Below are positions 1 to 8,188 of a stretch of 64,000 bases of DNA, one piece after another (position 1 is the first letter of the stretch; each line of letters starts with the position of its first letter). The position numbers and the translations under genes are program-made. The notes under the pieces are model-generated. The model had not been told where the DNA came from and made no database searches. It was given only the letters and a program-made list of their open reading frames with translations. This DNA comes from Reyranella sp. (GTDB lineage: Bacteria; Pseudomonadota; Alphaproteobacteria; Reyranellales; Reyranellaceae), in NCBI RefSeq assembly GCF_017305915.1, contig NZ_JAFKJN010000015.1, forward strand, positions 62,001 to 126,000, written 5' to 3'.

Positions 1-1229
1 CGACGCTGAAGCCCTTGCCCTATGACGGCGAGCGCGGCGTGCGCGCCATGCTGGAAGGCCTGCGCCGCTTCGGCTGGGAGGCGGTGACCGAGGGCAACAC
101 CATCATCGCGCTCCAGCGCGGCAAGGCGAGCGTCACGCTCGAGCCCGGCGGGCAGTTCGAGCTCTCGGGCGCGCCGCTCGAGACCCTGCACGAGACCGCC
201 GAGGAGAACGCCCAGCACATCCGCGAAGTGAAAGCGGTCGCGGGCGAAATAGGCGCCGGCTACATCGGGCTGGGCTTCGCGCCGGAGTGGAAGCGCGAGG
301 ATATCCACTGGATGCCCAAGGGCCGCTACAAGATCATGCGCGAGTACATGCCCAAGAAGGGCAAGCTCGGCCTCGACATGATGCTGCGCACCTGTACGGT
401 GCAGACCAACCTCGACTTCGAGTCCGAAGCCGACATGGTCAAGAAGTTCCGGGTGTCGCTGGCGCTGCAGCCGCTGGCCACCGCGTTGTTCGCCAACTCG
501 CCGTTCGTCGAGGGCAAGGATGCGGGCTTCAAGAGCTACCGCAGCCACATCTGGACCGACACCGATCCCGACCGCTGCGGCATGCTGCCGTTCGTGTTCG
601 AGGACGGCTTCGGCTTCGAGCGCTACGCCGACTACATGCTCGATGTGCCGATGTACTTCGTCTATCGCGACGGCCAGTACATCGACGCCTCCGGGCAGAG
701 CTTCAAGGACTTCATGAAGGGCAAGCTGCCGGCGCGGCCGGGCGAGCTGCCGACCATCAACGACTGGGCCGACCACATCACCACGGCGTTCCCCGAAGTG
801 CGGTTGAAGCGCTACCTCGAGATGCGCGGCGCCGATTCCGGGCCGATCCCGGCGCTGAACGCGCTGCCGGCCTTCTGGGTCGGGCTGCTGTACGACCAGA
901 GCGCGCTCGACGCGGCGTGGGACGTGGTCAAGGACTGGACGGTCGAGGACCACGACTATCTGCGCAGCCACACGCCGCGCAACGGCCTCGCCACGCGCTT
1001 TCAGGGCCGGCCGTTGTCGGATCTCGCACGCGAGGTGGTCGAAATCGCCCATACTGGCCTGCGCGCGCGCCGGCAGCTCGATGCCCACGGCAACGACGAG
1101 ACGATCTACCTGGCGCCGCTCGATCGCGCCGTCGCCAGCGGCCTCGCTCCGGCCGACGAGCTGCTCGCCAAGTGGAAAGGCGAATGGGGCCGCTCGTTCG
1201 CGCCGCTGTTCCGCGACTACGCCTACTGA
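1..1229 (+). CDS. gshA: Glutamate-cysteine ligase, 5' end cut off by the window
   Basis: First step of glutathione synthesis: ATP-dependent joining of glutamate and cysteine in the cytoplasm. The reading frame is open from base 3 with no stop before it, so the first dozens of residues lie outside the window; a TTG at 15 is only an internal codon. The visible ~408 residues carry the GCS2-fold signatures of the plant/alphaproteobacterial class, such as RTCTVQTNLDFESEADMVKK, the SYRSHIWTDTDPDRCGMLPF block and the C-terminal HTGLRARRQLDAHGNDET stretch. That class is usually about 450 residues, which fits a missing N-terminus. It ends just before a long palindrome that may act as its terminator. 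EgtA-type ligases are related, but the sequence blocks fit GshA better. Confidence 0.9.
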   Translation, partial: TLKPLPYDGERGVRAMLEGLRRFGWEAVTEGNTIIALQRGKASVTLEPGGQFELSGAPLETLHETAEENAQHIREVKAVAGEIGAGYIGLGFAPEWKREDIHWMPKGRYKIMREYMPKKGKLGLDMMLRTCTVQTNLDFESEADMVKKFRVSLALQPLATALFANSPFVEGKDAGFKSYRSHIWTDTDPDRCGMLPFVFEDGFGFERYADYMLDVPMYFVYRDGQYIDASGQSFKDFMKGKLPARPGELPTINDWADHITTAFPEVRLKRYLEMRGADSGPIPALNALPAFWVGLLYDQSALDAAWDVVKDWTVEDHDYLRSHTPRNGLATRFQGRPLSDLAREVVEIAHTGLRARRQLDAHGNDETIYLAPLDRAVASGLAPADELLAKWKGEWGRSFAPLFRDYAY

Positions 1230-1236
1230 GTTGCGC

Positions 1237-1282
1237 ATTTCCGGGAAGATGGAACCGCTCACGGTTCCATCTTCCCGGAAAT
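1237..1282. repeat. Palindromic intergenic repeat, family B (21+4+21)
   Basis: Perfect inverted repeat: 21-base arms (1237-1257 and 1262-1282) around a CTCA loop, starting ATTTCCGGGAAGATGGAACC. It lies 8 bp after the gshA stop. A second copy with the same geometry and paired substitutions is at 38385-38430. The position suggests a REP-like element that may also end transcription; it lacks a U-run, so it is not a classic terminator. Confidence 0.85.
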
Positions 1283-1301
1283 CGCTTTAGTCTCCGCCGG
1301 C

Positions 1302-1874
1302 ATGAAGCGTCGTTTCGTTCTGGCGTCCCTGGCCGCCCTGCCTGCCGTCGCGCGCGCGCAGAGCGGCGAATGGCAGACCGTGGTGGCGCCCGACCTGCGC
1401 TTCCGGCTGGAGATGCCGGCGCCGGTGAACAAGACCACCGCCGACGAGAAGGAGAAGGGCCACGCCTCGCCGCGCGTCGCCTGGGAATCCAAGCCCGGGC
1501 AGCAGATCTTCAACTTCGACTATGTCGACTACGATCCCGGCTGGTTCTCCAGCCGCGACGGCAAGGACATGGCCCGGGAGCTCGGCCGCGGCGACTCCGA
1601 GAAGGCCTTCGCCAAGCCCAAGTACAAGTATCTGCGCGACGAGCCGATCACCCTGCAGGGCTGGGACGGCTACGCCCTCGACATCGAGGGCGAGGGCGGC
1701 TCCGGCGTGATGATGCGCACCTACATCGCCAAGGACCGGCTGTTCCGCCTGCTGGTCACGGTCGAGAACAACGACGCGGCGAGCAAGACCGCCGCCAACC
1801 GCTTCCTCGAGTCGCTGAAGCTCGCGGAGACCCGCGAGACCAAGACGACGCCGGTCGAGCCGGAGAAGAAGTGA
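1302..1874 (+). CDS. Secreted hypothetical protein, 190 aa
   Basis: Function unknown. The N-terminus MKRRFVLASLAALPAVARAQ looks like a cleavable Sec signal peptide ending in ARA-Q, so the mature ~170-residue protein should be periplasmic. The rest is soluble and charged, with one central segment (LQGWDGYALDIEGEGGSGVM) that resembles beta-sheet proteins which measure or clear small ligands, and a Lys/Glu-rich tail. No cysteine or clear catalytic motif is visible. It stands alone between two intergenic repeats, downstream of gshA. I do not recognise the family. Confidence 0.7.
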   Translation: MKRRFVLASLAALPAVARAQSGEWQTVVAPDLRFRLEMPAPVNKTTADEKEKGHASPRVAWESKPGQQIFNFDYVDYDPGWFSSRDGKDMARELGRGDSEKAFAKPKYKYLRDEPITLQGWDGYALDIEGEGGSGVMMRTYIAKDRLFRLLVTVENNDAASKTAANRFLESLKLAETRETKTTPVEPEKK

Positions 1875-1879
1875 CTTTG

Positions 1880-1946
1880 TCATCCCGAGGCGAAGCCGAG
1901 GGATCTATGCGAGCCAGGGTGGATCCCTCGCTACGCTCGGGATGAC
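1880..1946. repeat. Imperfect inverted repeat of the TCATCCCGAG type
   Basis: TCATCCCGAGGCGAAGCCGA at the left and its near reverse complement GATCCCTCGCTACGCTCGGG at the right enclose a 14-base loop, immediately after the 190-aa secreted protein. Intergenic repeats of the form GTCATCCCGAGCGnAGCGAGGGATC are common in many Gram-negative genomes. It sits between convergent genes and could serve as a two-way terminator. Confidence 0.7.
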
Positions 1947-1948
1947 AA

Positions 1949-3004
1949 CTAAAGCTGCTGCAGCTTGTAGACCCGCGCCGCGGTGCCGCTGTAGAGCGCG
2001 CGCTTCTCGTCGGCCGAAGCGTTCTTCGTCAGGTGCTTGAAGGCGTTCCACAGCTCGGTGTAGCCGCAGCTCTGCTTGTCGGGCGGGAAGTTGCTCTCGA
2101 ACATGCAGCGGTTGGCGCCGAACGCCTCGATGCAGGTCTCGATGTAGGGCCGCCAAGTCTCGGCCAGCGTCTCCGACGATGGCGGCGCGTCCTCGAACTC
2201 GAAGCCGAAGCCGAACGAGGTCATGCCGAGGCCGCCGAGCTTCATGTTGACGTTGGGGCACCTGGCGAGTTCGGCGATGCTCTTCTTCCAGGCGGCCGTC
2301 ACCTCGGCCTGTTTGCCGGCATACTGGCCAACGCCGAGCGCGCCGCCGACATGGTCGCAGATAATGGTCTGGTCGGGGAAGGCGCGGGCGAGGTCGATCA
2401 GGTCCGGCAACTGCGGATGGAAGTGCCAGGAATCGAAGGTGAGCCCGAGCTTGCCCAGTACCGCGAAGCCCTCGCGCAGCTTGGGATCAAGCAGGCGATG
2501 CTGGGTCATCGGCCGCGACACGAACCTGCCGGCGAGGCCCTCGTCCCACGAGGTGCCGTAGCGCACGCCGCGGAAGCGGCCGCCGCTGGCGGCGATCTCG
2601 GCCTCCAGCACCTCGCGCACCTTGGCGCCCAGCAGCAGGTCGACCCAGCCGATGATGCCCTCGCAGACGCGCGTCCTGCCGTACTGGCCGGAGGCCATCT
2701 GCGCCGCCTGGCCGACCACGAACTCGATCTCGCCGACCGGCTTCATCGCCTCGGGGCCGGCGGCGCGGAACATCGCCTGGCATTCGAGGAACACCGTCGA
2801 GACGACGTTGTGGCCGCCGCCCAAATCCTTCAGCAGCTCGGGCAGGAAGTAGAGTCCGCGCGCCTCGGTGTGCCAGAGGTGATGGTGCGGATCGATGATC
2901 GGCAGGTCTGGTTCCAGTGCCTTCTCGGCGGGCCGCTTGGCGAGCCAGGCCGCGAGATCGGCATTGTTGCGGTAGGCGAGGCCGCGATATTCGCGTGTTG
3001 CCAT
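1949..3004 (-). CDS. Amidohydrolase 2 family (PDC hydrolase-like)
   Basis: TIM-barrel metal-dependent hydrolase of the amidohydrolase 2 family, which includes 2-pyrone-4,6-dicarboxylate lactonase and related decarboxylases. Visible: the HHLWH metal motif (LPIIDPHHHLWHTE, residues ~36-50), WHFHPQLPD and ICDHVGGALGVG in the barrel, and the C-terminal MFESNFPPDK block that carries the catalytic Asp/Asn region. Length 351 aa is normal. The start at 3004 is chosen because GGGAGGAAAGAC lies just upstream; an in-frame ATG at 3040 has no such site. It is divergent from the reductase at 3055, sharing a short promoter region. The substrate cannot be told; a lactone or carboxylated ring is likely. Confidence 0.8.
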   Translation of the reverse strand: MATREYRGLAYRNNADLAAWLAKRPAEKALEPDLPIIDPHHHLWHTEARGLYFLPELLKDLGGGHNVVSTVFLECQAMFRAAGPEAMKPVGEIEFVVGQAAQMASGQYGRTRVCEGIIGWVDLLLGAKVREVLEAEIAASGGRFRGVRYGTSWDEGLAGRFVSRPMTQHRLLDPKLREGFAVLGKLGLTFDSWHFHPQLPDLIDLARAFPDQTIICDHVGGALGVGQYAGKQAEVTAAWKKSIAELARCPNVNMKLGGLGMTSFGFGFEFEDAPPSSETLAETWRPYIETCIEAFGANRCMFESNFPPDKQSCGYTELWNAFKHLTKNASADEKRALYSGTAARVYKLQQL

Positions 3005-3054
3005 GTCTTTCCTCCCGGGCTTTGGCCTACGATAGCGCAAGAGGGGACTGTTTC

Positions 3055-4041
3055 ATGCGGATTTGCGTCTATGGGGCCGGGGCTATCGGCGGCAATTTCG
3101 CGGCGCGCTTGGCCGCCTCGGGCAACGAGGTCTCGGTGGTGGTGCGCGGCGCCCATCTCGAGGCGATCCGCGCCAAGGGCCTGACCCTGATCGCCGGCGA
3201 CAGGAAGATCACCGTCAAGGTCCATGCGAGCGACGATCCGTCGGAGCTGGGCCAGCAGGACGCGGTGATCTCGACCCTGAAAGCGACCGGTCTGCCGGCG
3301 CTGGCGGAAAGCGTCGGCCCGCTGCTCGGCCCCGACACGCCGGTGGTGTTCGCGCAGAACGGCATTCCCTGGTGGTACGGCTACGGCCTCCCCAAGTCGC
3401 GGCCGCCGGCGCCCGACCTGTCGCGGCTCGATCCGGGCGGCGCGCTGCTCAAGGCCGTCGGTCCCGGGCGCACGCTGGGCGGTGCCATCACCTCGCCCAA
3501 CCATGTCGTCGAGCCGGGCGTGATCGTGAACGAGATTCCGGACCGCAACACGCTGTGGGTCGCCGAGATCGACGACCGGCAGAGCCAGCGGGTCGGCGCG
3601 CTGCGCGCGGCGCTCAAGGGCGCCGGCATCGGCTCGCCCGACACCACGGACATCCGCTACGACATCTGGCACAAGCTGATGGCCAACCTCACCGGCTCGG
3701 CGGTCTGCCTGATCCTGGGCCAGCCCTCGCTGGTGCAGAAGACGCCGATCGTCAACCAGCTCTGCCGCCGCGCGCATGCCGAGGCGCTGGCCGTCGCCGC
3801 CGCGCACGGCATCGTGCTCGACGACAGCCCGGACGTCCGCTACGGGCCCAAGCGCGTCTACTTCGATCACCGTCCGTCGATCCTGCAGGACTACGACCTC
3901 GGCCGGCCGATGGAGATCGAGTCGATCATCCGCGCGCCGGTCGCCTTCGCCCGCTCGGCCGGCGTGCCGACCCCGACGCTCGACGCCATCGAAGCGTTCG
4001 GCGTTTCGCTGGCCGCAGCCAAGGGGCTGTACACGCCCTGA
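3055..4041 (+). CDS. 2-dehydropantoate 2-reductase family (ApbA/PanE)
   Basis: NADPH-dependent ketoacid reductase of the ApbA/PanE family, 328 aa. The Rossmann motif GAGAIGGNFAARLA is at residues ~7-20, the FAQNGIPWWYGYG block near residue 100 is characteristic, and WHKLMANLTGSAVCLI near residue 200 holds the expected catalytic Lys and Asn. Family members in catabolic neighbourhoods often are not true ketopantoate reductases, so I leave out panE. The ATG at 3055 starts exactly at the nucleotide-binding strand, which supports it. Divergent from the amidohydrolase and upstream of an ABC receptor gene. Confidence 0.85.
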   Translation: MRICVYGAGAIGGNFAARLAASGNEVSVVVRGAHLEAIRAKGLTLIAGDRKITVKVHASDDPSELGQQDAVISTLKATGLPALAESVGPLLGPDTPVVFAQNGIPWWYGYGLPKSRPPAPDLSRLDPGGALLKAVGPGRTLGGAITSPNHVVEPGVIVNEIPDRNTLWVAEIDDRQSQRVGALRAALKGAGIGSPDTTDIRYDIWHKLMANLTGSAVCLILGQPSLVQKTPIVNQLCRRAHAEALAVAAAHGIVLDDSPDVRYGPKRVYFDHRPSILQDYDLGRPMEIESIIRAPVAFARSAGVPTPTLDAIEAFGVSLAAAKGLYTP

Positions 4042-4136
4042 GTTCTTCATCACAGTTGATGTGCAATTCGCGTCGCTTAAGCGTGCGTGCGTAACCACAG
4101 AGGTGCTTGAGGTCGAACGGAGTCTGGGAGGAAACA

Positions 4137-5723
4137 ATGGCCCGAAGAGGTCGTGTTGCGTTCGCCGTCGCTGCGACGGCTCTGGCATTCGCGTTTCCCG
4201 CATTGGCCCAGAAGCACGGCGGCGTGCTGAAGATCCAGCACATGGACAATCCGCCGAGCGCCTCGATCCACGAGGAGGCGACGGTGTCGGTCCCCGCGGC
4301 CTTCATGTCCGTCTACAACAACCTCGTCATCTTCGACCAGCACGTGCCGAAGAACAGCCTGCAGTCGATCGTGCCCGACCTGGCGACGAAGTGGGAATGG
4401 AAGGACGGCGGCAAGACCCTGGTCTTCACCACGCGCGAGGGCGTGCGGTGGCACGACGGCAAGCCGTTCAGCGCCAAGGACGTCGCCTGCACCTTCGACC
4501 TGCTGCTGAGCGGCGAGAGCAAGCTGCGCCGCAATCCGCATGGCGCCTGGTGGAGCAACGTCGAGAGCGTGACGGCCAACAGCGACACCCAGGTGACCTT
4601 CCGCCTGAAGGCGCCGCAGCCCGCGCTGCTCGGCCTGCTCGCCTCGGGTTACACGCCGATCTATGCCTGCCACGTGCCGGTCGACCAGATGCGGCGCCGG
4701 CCGATCGGCACCGGGCCGTTCAAGCTGGCCGAGTTCAAGATGAACGAGAGCATCAAGCTGGTGCGCAATCCCGACTACTGGAAGAAGGGCCTGCCGTACC
4801 TCGACGGCATCGAGTTCACCATCATCCCCGACCGCTCGACCCGCATGCTGAGCTTCATCGCCGGCAAGTTCGACATGACCTTCCCGACCGATGTCACGGT
4901 GCCGCTGCTCAAGAACATCAAGGCGGATGCGCCGAAGGCGATCTGCACCATGCGCGAGACCGGCGTCAGCTCGAACCTGATCGTCAACGCCCAGGCGCCG
5001 CCGTTCGACAATCCCAAGATCCGCCGCGCTCTGGGGCTGACGCTCGACCGCAAGGCCTTCATCGACATCCTGGCCGAGGGCGAAGGCAAGCCGAGCGGCA
5101 TCATGCTGCCGCCGCCCGACGGCGTCTGGGGCATGCCGGACGAGATGCTGAAAGGCGTGCCGGGCTACGGCGACGTCAACAAGGCTCGCGAGGAAGCGCG
5201 CACCCTCATGAAGGAGGCGGGCTACGGGCCCGACAAGCGACTCAAGGTCAAGGTCAGTACACGCAACATCGCGACCTTCCGCGATCCGGCGGTGATCCTG
5301 ATCGACCAGCTGAAGCACGTCTATGTCGACGGCGAGCTCGAGGTGATCGAGACCGGAGTCTACTACAGCCGCGTGTTCAAGAAGGACTATGCGGTGGCGC
5401 TCAATCTCAGCGGCATCGCGGTCGACGATCCCGACGTCGCGCTGTTCGAGACCTACGGCTGCGGCTCGCTGCGCAACTACAACGGCTACTGCAACCCGGA
5501 GATGACCAAGCTGTTCGAGGCGCAGTCGCGCGAGCTTGATCCGGAGAAGCGGCTGAAGATGGTCTGGGACATCGACCGCAAGCTGCAGGAGGAGATGGCC
5601 AAGCCGATCATCGCCTACGGCCGCGCCGCCGGCTGCTGGTGGCCGCAGGTCAAGAACGTGACGCTGCACGTCAACAGCATCTACAACAACTGGCGGTTCG
5701 AGGACATTTGGCTAGAGAGGTAG
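4137..5723 (+). CDS. ABC transporter substrate-binding protein, family 5
   Basis: Periplasmic receptor of the peptide/nickel/opine class (SBP_bac_5, DppA/OppA fold), 528 aa. Signal peptide to about residue 24 (ends ALAQ). Family motifs: IVPDLATKWEW, REGVRWHDGKPFSAKDVACT, GTGPFKLAEFK and RNPDYWKKGLPYLDGIEF. A strong ribosome site GGGAGGAAACA precedes the ATG at 4137. No permease or ATPase genes adjoin it, so it is an orphan receptor here. It is a close paralogue of the receptor at 61276; both end in IYN-WR---WLER. Ligand unknown, probably an oligopeptide-like or opine-like compound. Confidence 0.88.
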   Translation: MARRGRVAFAVAATALAFAFPALAQKHGGVLKIQHMDNPPSASIHEEATVSVPAAFMSVYNNLVIFDQHVPKNSLQSIVPDLATKWEWKDGGKTLVFTTREGVRWHDGKPFSAKDVACTFDLLLSGESKLRRNPHGAWWSNVESVTANSDTQVTFRLKAPQPALLGLLASGYTPIYACHVPVDQMRRRPIGTGPFKLAEFKMNESIKLVRNPDYWKKGLPYLDGIEFTIIPDRSTRMLSFIAGKFDMTFPTDVTVPLLKNIKADAPKAICTMRETGVSSNLIVNAQAPPFDNPKIRRALGLTLDRKAFIDILAEGEGKPSGIMLPPPDGVWGMPDEMLKGVPGYGDVNKAREEARTLMKEAGYGPDKRLKVKVSTRNIATFRDPAVILIDQLKHVYVDGELEVIETGVYYSRVFKKDYAVALNLSGIAVDDPDVALFETYGCGSLRNYNGYCNPEMTKLFEAQSRELDPEKRLKMVWDIDRKLQEEMAKPIIAYGRAAGCWWPQVKNVTLHVNSIYNNWRFEDIWLER

Positions 5724-5891
5724 CTGTCTTCGGGGACCGCGGGCCTCCGAATGAACGATCGGTGACCGCGTTCTTTTTGCGCTCGAAACAACCGCGAACC
5801 TGACGATACACACTCGGCCGGTCACCGACTTGCCCCAAGCGTCGTGCTGCGCTTTCCTGTCGGCTACCTCTATTGCGCGAGGATGCCGGGA

Positions 5892-6446
5892 ATGTTGCGA
5901 TTGCCGCGTGTGCTTGGGGCGATGGCATCGGCGCTGACGCCGATAGCCGCTCTGGCACAGGTCGGGGGCATCGACTGGGCCGAGGTCGATTGTGCCAAGT
6001 CGCGCATCTGGCCGACCGCGGGGCTGAGCTGCCGCACCACCGCCGAGCTGACGCGCGACGCCTTTTCCACGGGGCCGGGCCATTTCCGTTTCTGGAACGC
6101 CGCCGGCACCGTCCAGGACGTGAAGTACTACTATTACGTCGCCGAGGCGGTGAACCCCAACACCGGCGTGGTTTCCAAGCAGGAACTGGCCGACGCGCTC
6201 CGCCTGCGCAGCCCGCAGGCCAAGGGCAGCGTCCAGATGTCGGCCATCCGCCAGTACAAGGACGCCGATTTCGTCTCCTTCCAGAGCACGGCGAGGGAAG
6301 CCTGCGTCGGCATCCGCAAGGTCGGGCCGGGCAATGCCCAGGGCACCAAGTGGGTGCTCTACGCCACGCGCTGCGTGCCGCCGGGGCAGCAGATCACCGA
6401 GGCCGACATCGACTCCTTCATCCGCGAGGCGCGGCTCAGGGAGTAG
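5892..6446 (+). CDS. Secreted hypothetical protein, ~184 aa
   Basis: No recognised function. MLRLPRVLGAMASALTPIAA followed by LAQ looks like a Sec signal peptide. The mature part has three cysteines in the first half (WAEVDCAKSRIWPTAGLSCR) and one near residue 135, which may form disulfides, and ends in a helical acidic tail (ITEADIDSFIREARLRE). Starts at 5883 (ATG) and 5844 (GTG) are also possible; I prefer 5892 because it gives the cleanest signal peptide. It converges on tldD. Confidence 0.65.
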   Translation: MLRLPRVLGAMASALTPIAALAQVGGIDWAEVDCAKSRIWPTAGLSCRTTAELTRDAFSTGPGHFRFWNAAGTVQDVKYYYYVAEAVNPNTGVVSKQELADALRLRSPQAKGSVQMSAIRQYKDADFVSFQSTAREACVGIRKVGPGNAQGTKWVLYATRCVPPGQQITEADIDSFIREARLRE

Positions 6447-6486
6447 GGGGAATTCCTCCTCATTCATATGGGGAGGATTACGCCGC

Positions 6487-7932
6487 TCAGGTTGCCGTGC
6501 CGCCGACCGTCAGCGCATCGATCCGCAGCGTCGGTTGGCCGACGCCGACCGGCACGCCCTGGCCGTCCTTGCCGCAGGTCCCGATGCCGGGATCGAGCGA
6601 CATGTCGTTGCCGACCAGCCCGACCTTGGTCAGCGCCTCCGAGCCGGCGCCAATCAGCGTCGCGCCCTTGACCGGCTTGGTGATCTTGCCGTCCTCGATC
6701 AGGTAGCCCTCGGTGACCGTGAACACGAACTTGCCCGACACGATGTCGACCTGGCCGCCGCCGAAGTTGGCGCAGTAGAGGCCCTTCTTGACCGAGGCGA
6801 TGATCTCCTGCGGGTCTTTGTCGCCGCCCAGCATGAAGGTGTTGGTCATGCGCGGCATCGGCGCATAGGCGTGGCTCTGGCGCCGGCCGTTGCCGGTCGG
6901 CTTCACGCCCATCAGGCGGGCGTTCATGCGGTCCTGCATCAGCCCGACCAGGCGGCCGTTCTCGATCAGCACGTTGCGCTGGGTCGGCGTGCCCTCGTCG
7001 TCGATGGTGAGCGAGCCGCGACGGTCGGAGATCGTGCCGTCGTCGACCACGGTGACGCCCGGCGAAGCGATCATGTCGCCCATCAGGTGGGTGAACATCG
7101 AGGTCTTCTTGCGATGGAAGTCGCCCTCGAGGCCATGGCCGACCGCCTCGTGCCACAGCACGCCCGACCAGCCCGAGCCCAGCACCACCGGCATTTCGCC
7201 GGCAGGCGCGGCAACCGATTCGAGATTCACCAGCGCCTGGCGGATCGCCTCATCGGCTTCCTTCTTCCAGTAGTCGGTATGGAAGATGTCGCCGTAGGCG
7301 GCGCGGCGGCCGCTGCCGCTGTTGCCGGCCTCCATGCGCGAGCCGTCGGCACAGACGACGCTGACATTGAGCCGCACCAGCGGCCGCACGTCGGCGGCGC
7401 GCCAGCCGCCGGCGCGGATGATCTCGACCACCTGCCAGGAGCCGGCGAGCGAGATCGTGACCTGGCGCGCCTTCGGCTCCTTGCCGCGGACGTAGGCGTC
7501 GATCTCCTGCAGCAGCTTGACCTTCTTCTCGAAGGCCTCGCCGTCGATCGGGTTGTCGTCGGCGTAGAGCAGCCGGTTGGTGCCGTGCGGCGATTCGTCG
7601 GACGTGCCATCCTTGCCGGCGCGCACCGTTTTCACGGTGTCGGCGGCGCGCTTCAGCGCCTTCTCGTCAAGCGCCGAGGCATGGGAAAAGCCGGTGACCT
7701 CGCCCGACACCGCGCGCAGGCCGAAGCCCTGGGTGGTGTCGTAGGCGGCGCTCTTCAGCTTGCCGTCATCGAACGCCAGGCTCTCGCTCTGCACATACTC
7801 GAGGAACAGCTCGCCATCGTCGCAGCCCTTGAGCGCCTCGTCGACCGTCTTGCCGGTCTTGCGCAGGTCGAGTGCGCCTTTGCCGAAGAACAGGCCGTCG
7901 GCGGTCGCGAGATGGTTGATGCCCTTTGCCAT
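6487..7932 (-). CDS. tldD: Metalloprotease TldD
   Basis: Large subunit of the TldD/TldE(PmbA) protease, which digests unfolded small peptides, microcin B17 precursor and CcdA in E. coli. The HExxxH zinc motif is at residues 261-266 (HEAVGHGLEGDFH); other family blocks are GSGRRAAYGDIFHTDY and PRMTNTFMLGGDKDPQEI. The predicted 481 aa equals the E. coli protein length. The ATG at 7932 is preceded by AAAGGTAATCGC; in-frame ATGs 5 and 18 codons upstream are less well placed. The partner PmbA gene is not in this window. Confidence 0.95.
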   Translation of the reverse strand: MAKGINHLATADGLFFGKGALDLRKTGKTVDEALKGCDDGELFLEYVQSESLAFDDGKLKSAAYDTTQGFGLRAVSGEVTGFSHASALDEKALKRAADTVKTVRAGKDGTSDESPHGTNRLLYADDNPIDGEAFEKKVKLLQEIDAYVRGKEPKARQVTISLAGSWQVVEIIRAGGWRAADVRPLVRLNVSVVCADGSRMEAGNSGSGRRAAYGDIFHTDYWKKEADEAIRQALVNLESVAAPAGEMPVVLGSGWSGVLWHEAVGHGLEGDFHRKKTSMFTHLMGDMIASPGVTVVDDGTISDRRGSLTIDDEGTPTQRNVLIENGRLVGLMQDRMNARLMGVKPTGNGRRQSHAYAPMPRMTNTFMLGGDKDPQEIIASVKKGLYCANFGGGQVDIVSGKFVFTVTEGYLIEDGKITKPVKGATLIGAGSEALTKVGLVGNDMSLDPGIGTCGKDGQGVPVGVGQPTLRIDALTVGGTAT

Positions 7933-8012
7933 GCGATTACCTTTCATGCGTCCATCCAAAATGGGCGCTGGTCGCCGTGTGCGCAAGCGTATCGCCGTGC
8001 CATTGTCGGGCC

Positions 8013-8127
8013 ATGAGAACCGTCGGAATCCTCGGTCTGGGCAATATCGGCCGTGCTGGTGCGCACTACCGACGTCGTGGTGGCCGCGCTGGCGAGCGAG
8101 GAGGCGGTGCGCTCGGCGTGCCGCTGA
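8013..8127 (+). pseudogene. Remnant of a 6-PGDH/3-hydroxyisobutyrate dehydrogenase-type gene
   Basis: Starts with an ATG and the NAD-binding strand MRTVGILGLGNIGR, then jumps at about 8052 into another frame reading VLVRTTDVVVAALASEEAVR, which matches the next conserved segment of the NAD-binding domain of beta-hydroxyacid dehydrogenases. Roughly 40-50 residues between the two blocks and the entire C-terminal domain are gone. A stop follows at 8125-8127. So this is a deletion remnant, wedged between tldD and the quinone reductase. Confidence 0.6.
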
Positions 8128-8188
8128 CCGGGCTGTCGAGCATCGCGGACCCCTTCAGGGCGAGCGCATCGGCCAGCTCGCGTGAGGA

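Noticed and set aside
287..1945. 552-aa open frame overlapping gshA and the secreted protein
   Set aside because: Low-complexity Arg/Ala/Gly protein in a shifted frame of two real genes; typical of high-GC DNA.
2830..4203. Long minus-strand frame over the ApbA/PanE gene
   Set aside because: No motif; antisense to a gene with clear Rossmann and catalytic motifs.
5758..5790. Possible terminator after the ABC receptor (run of T near 5775)
   Set aside because: No adequate stem precedes the T-run; too weak to call.
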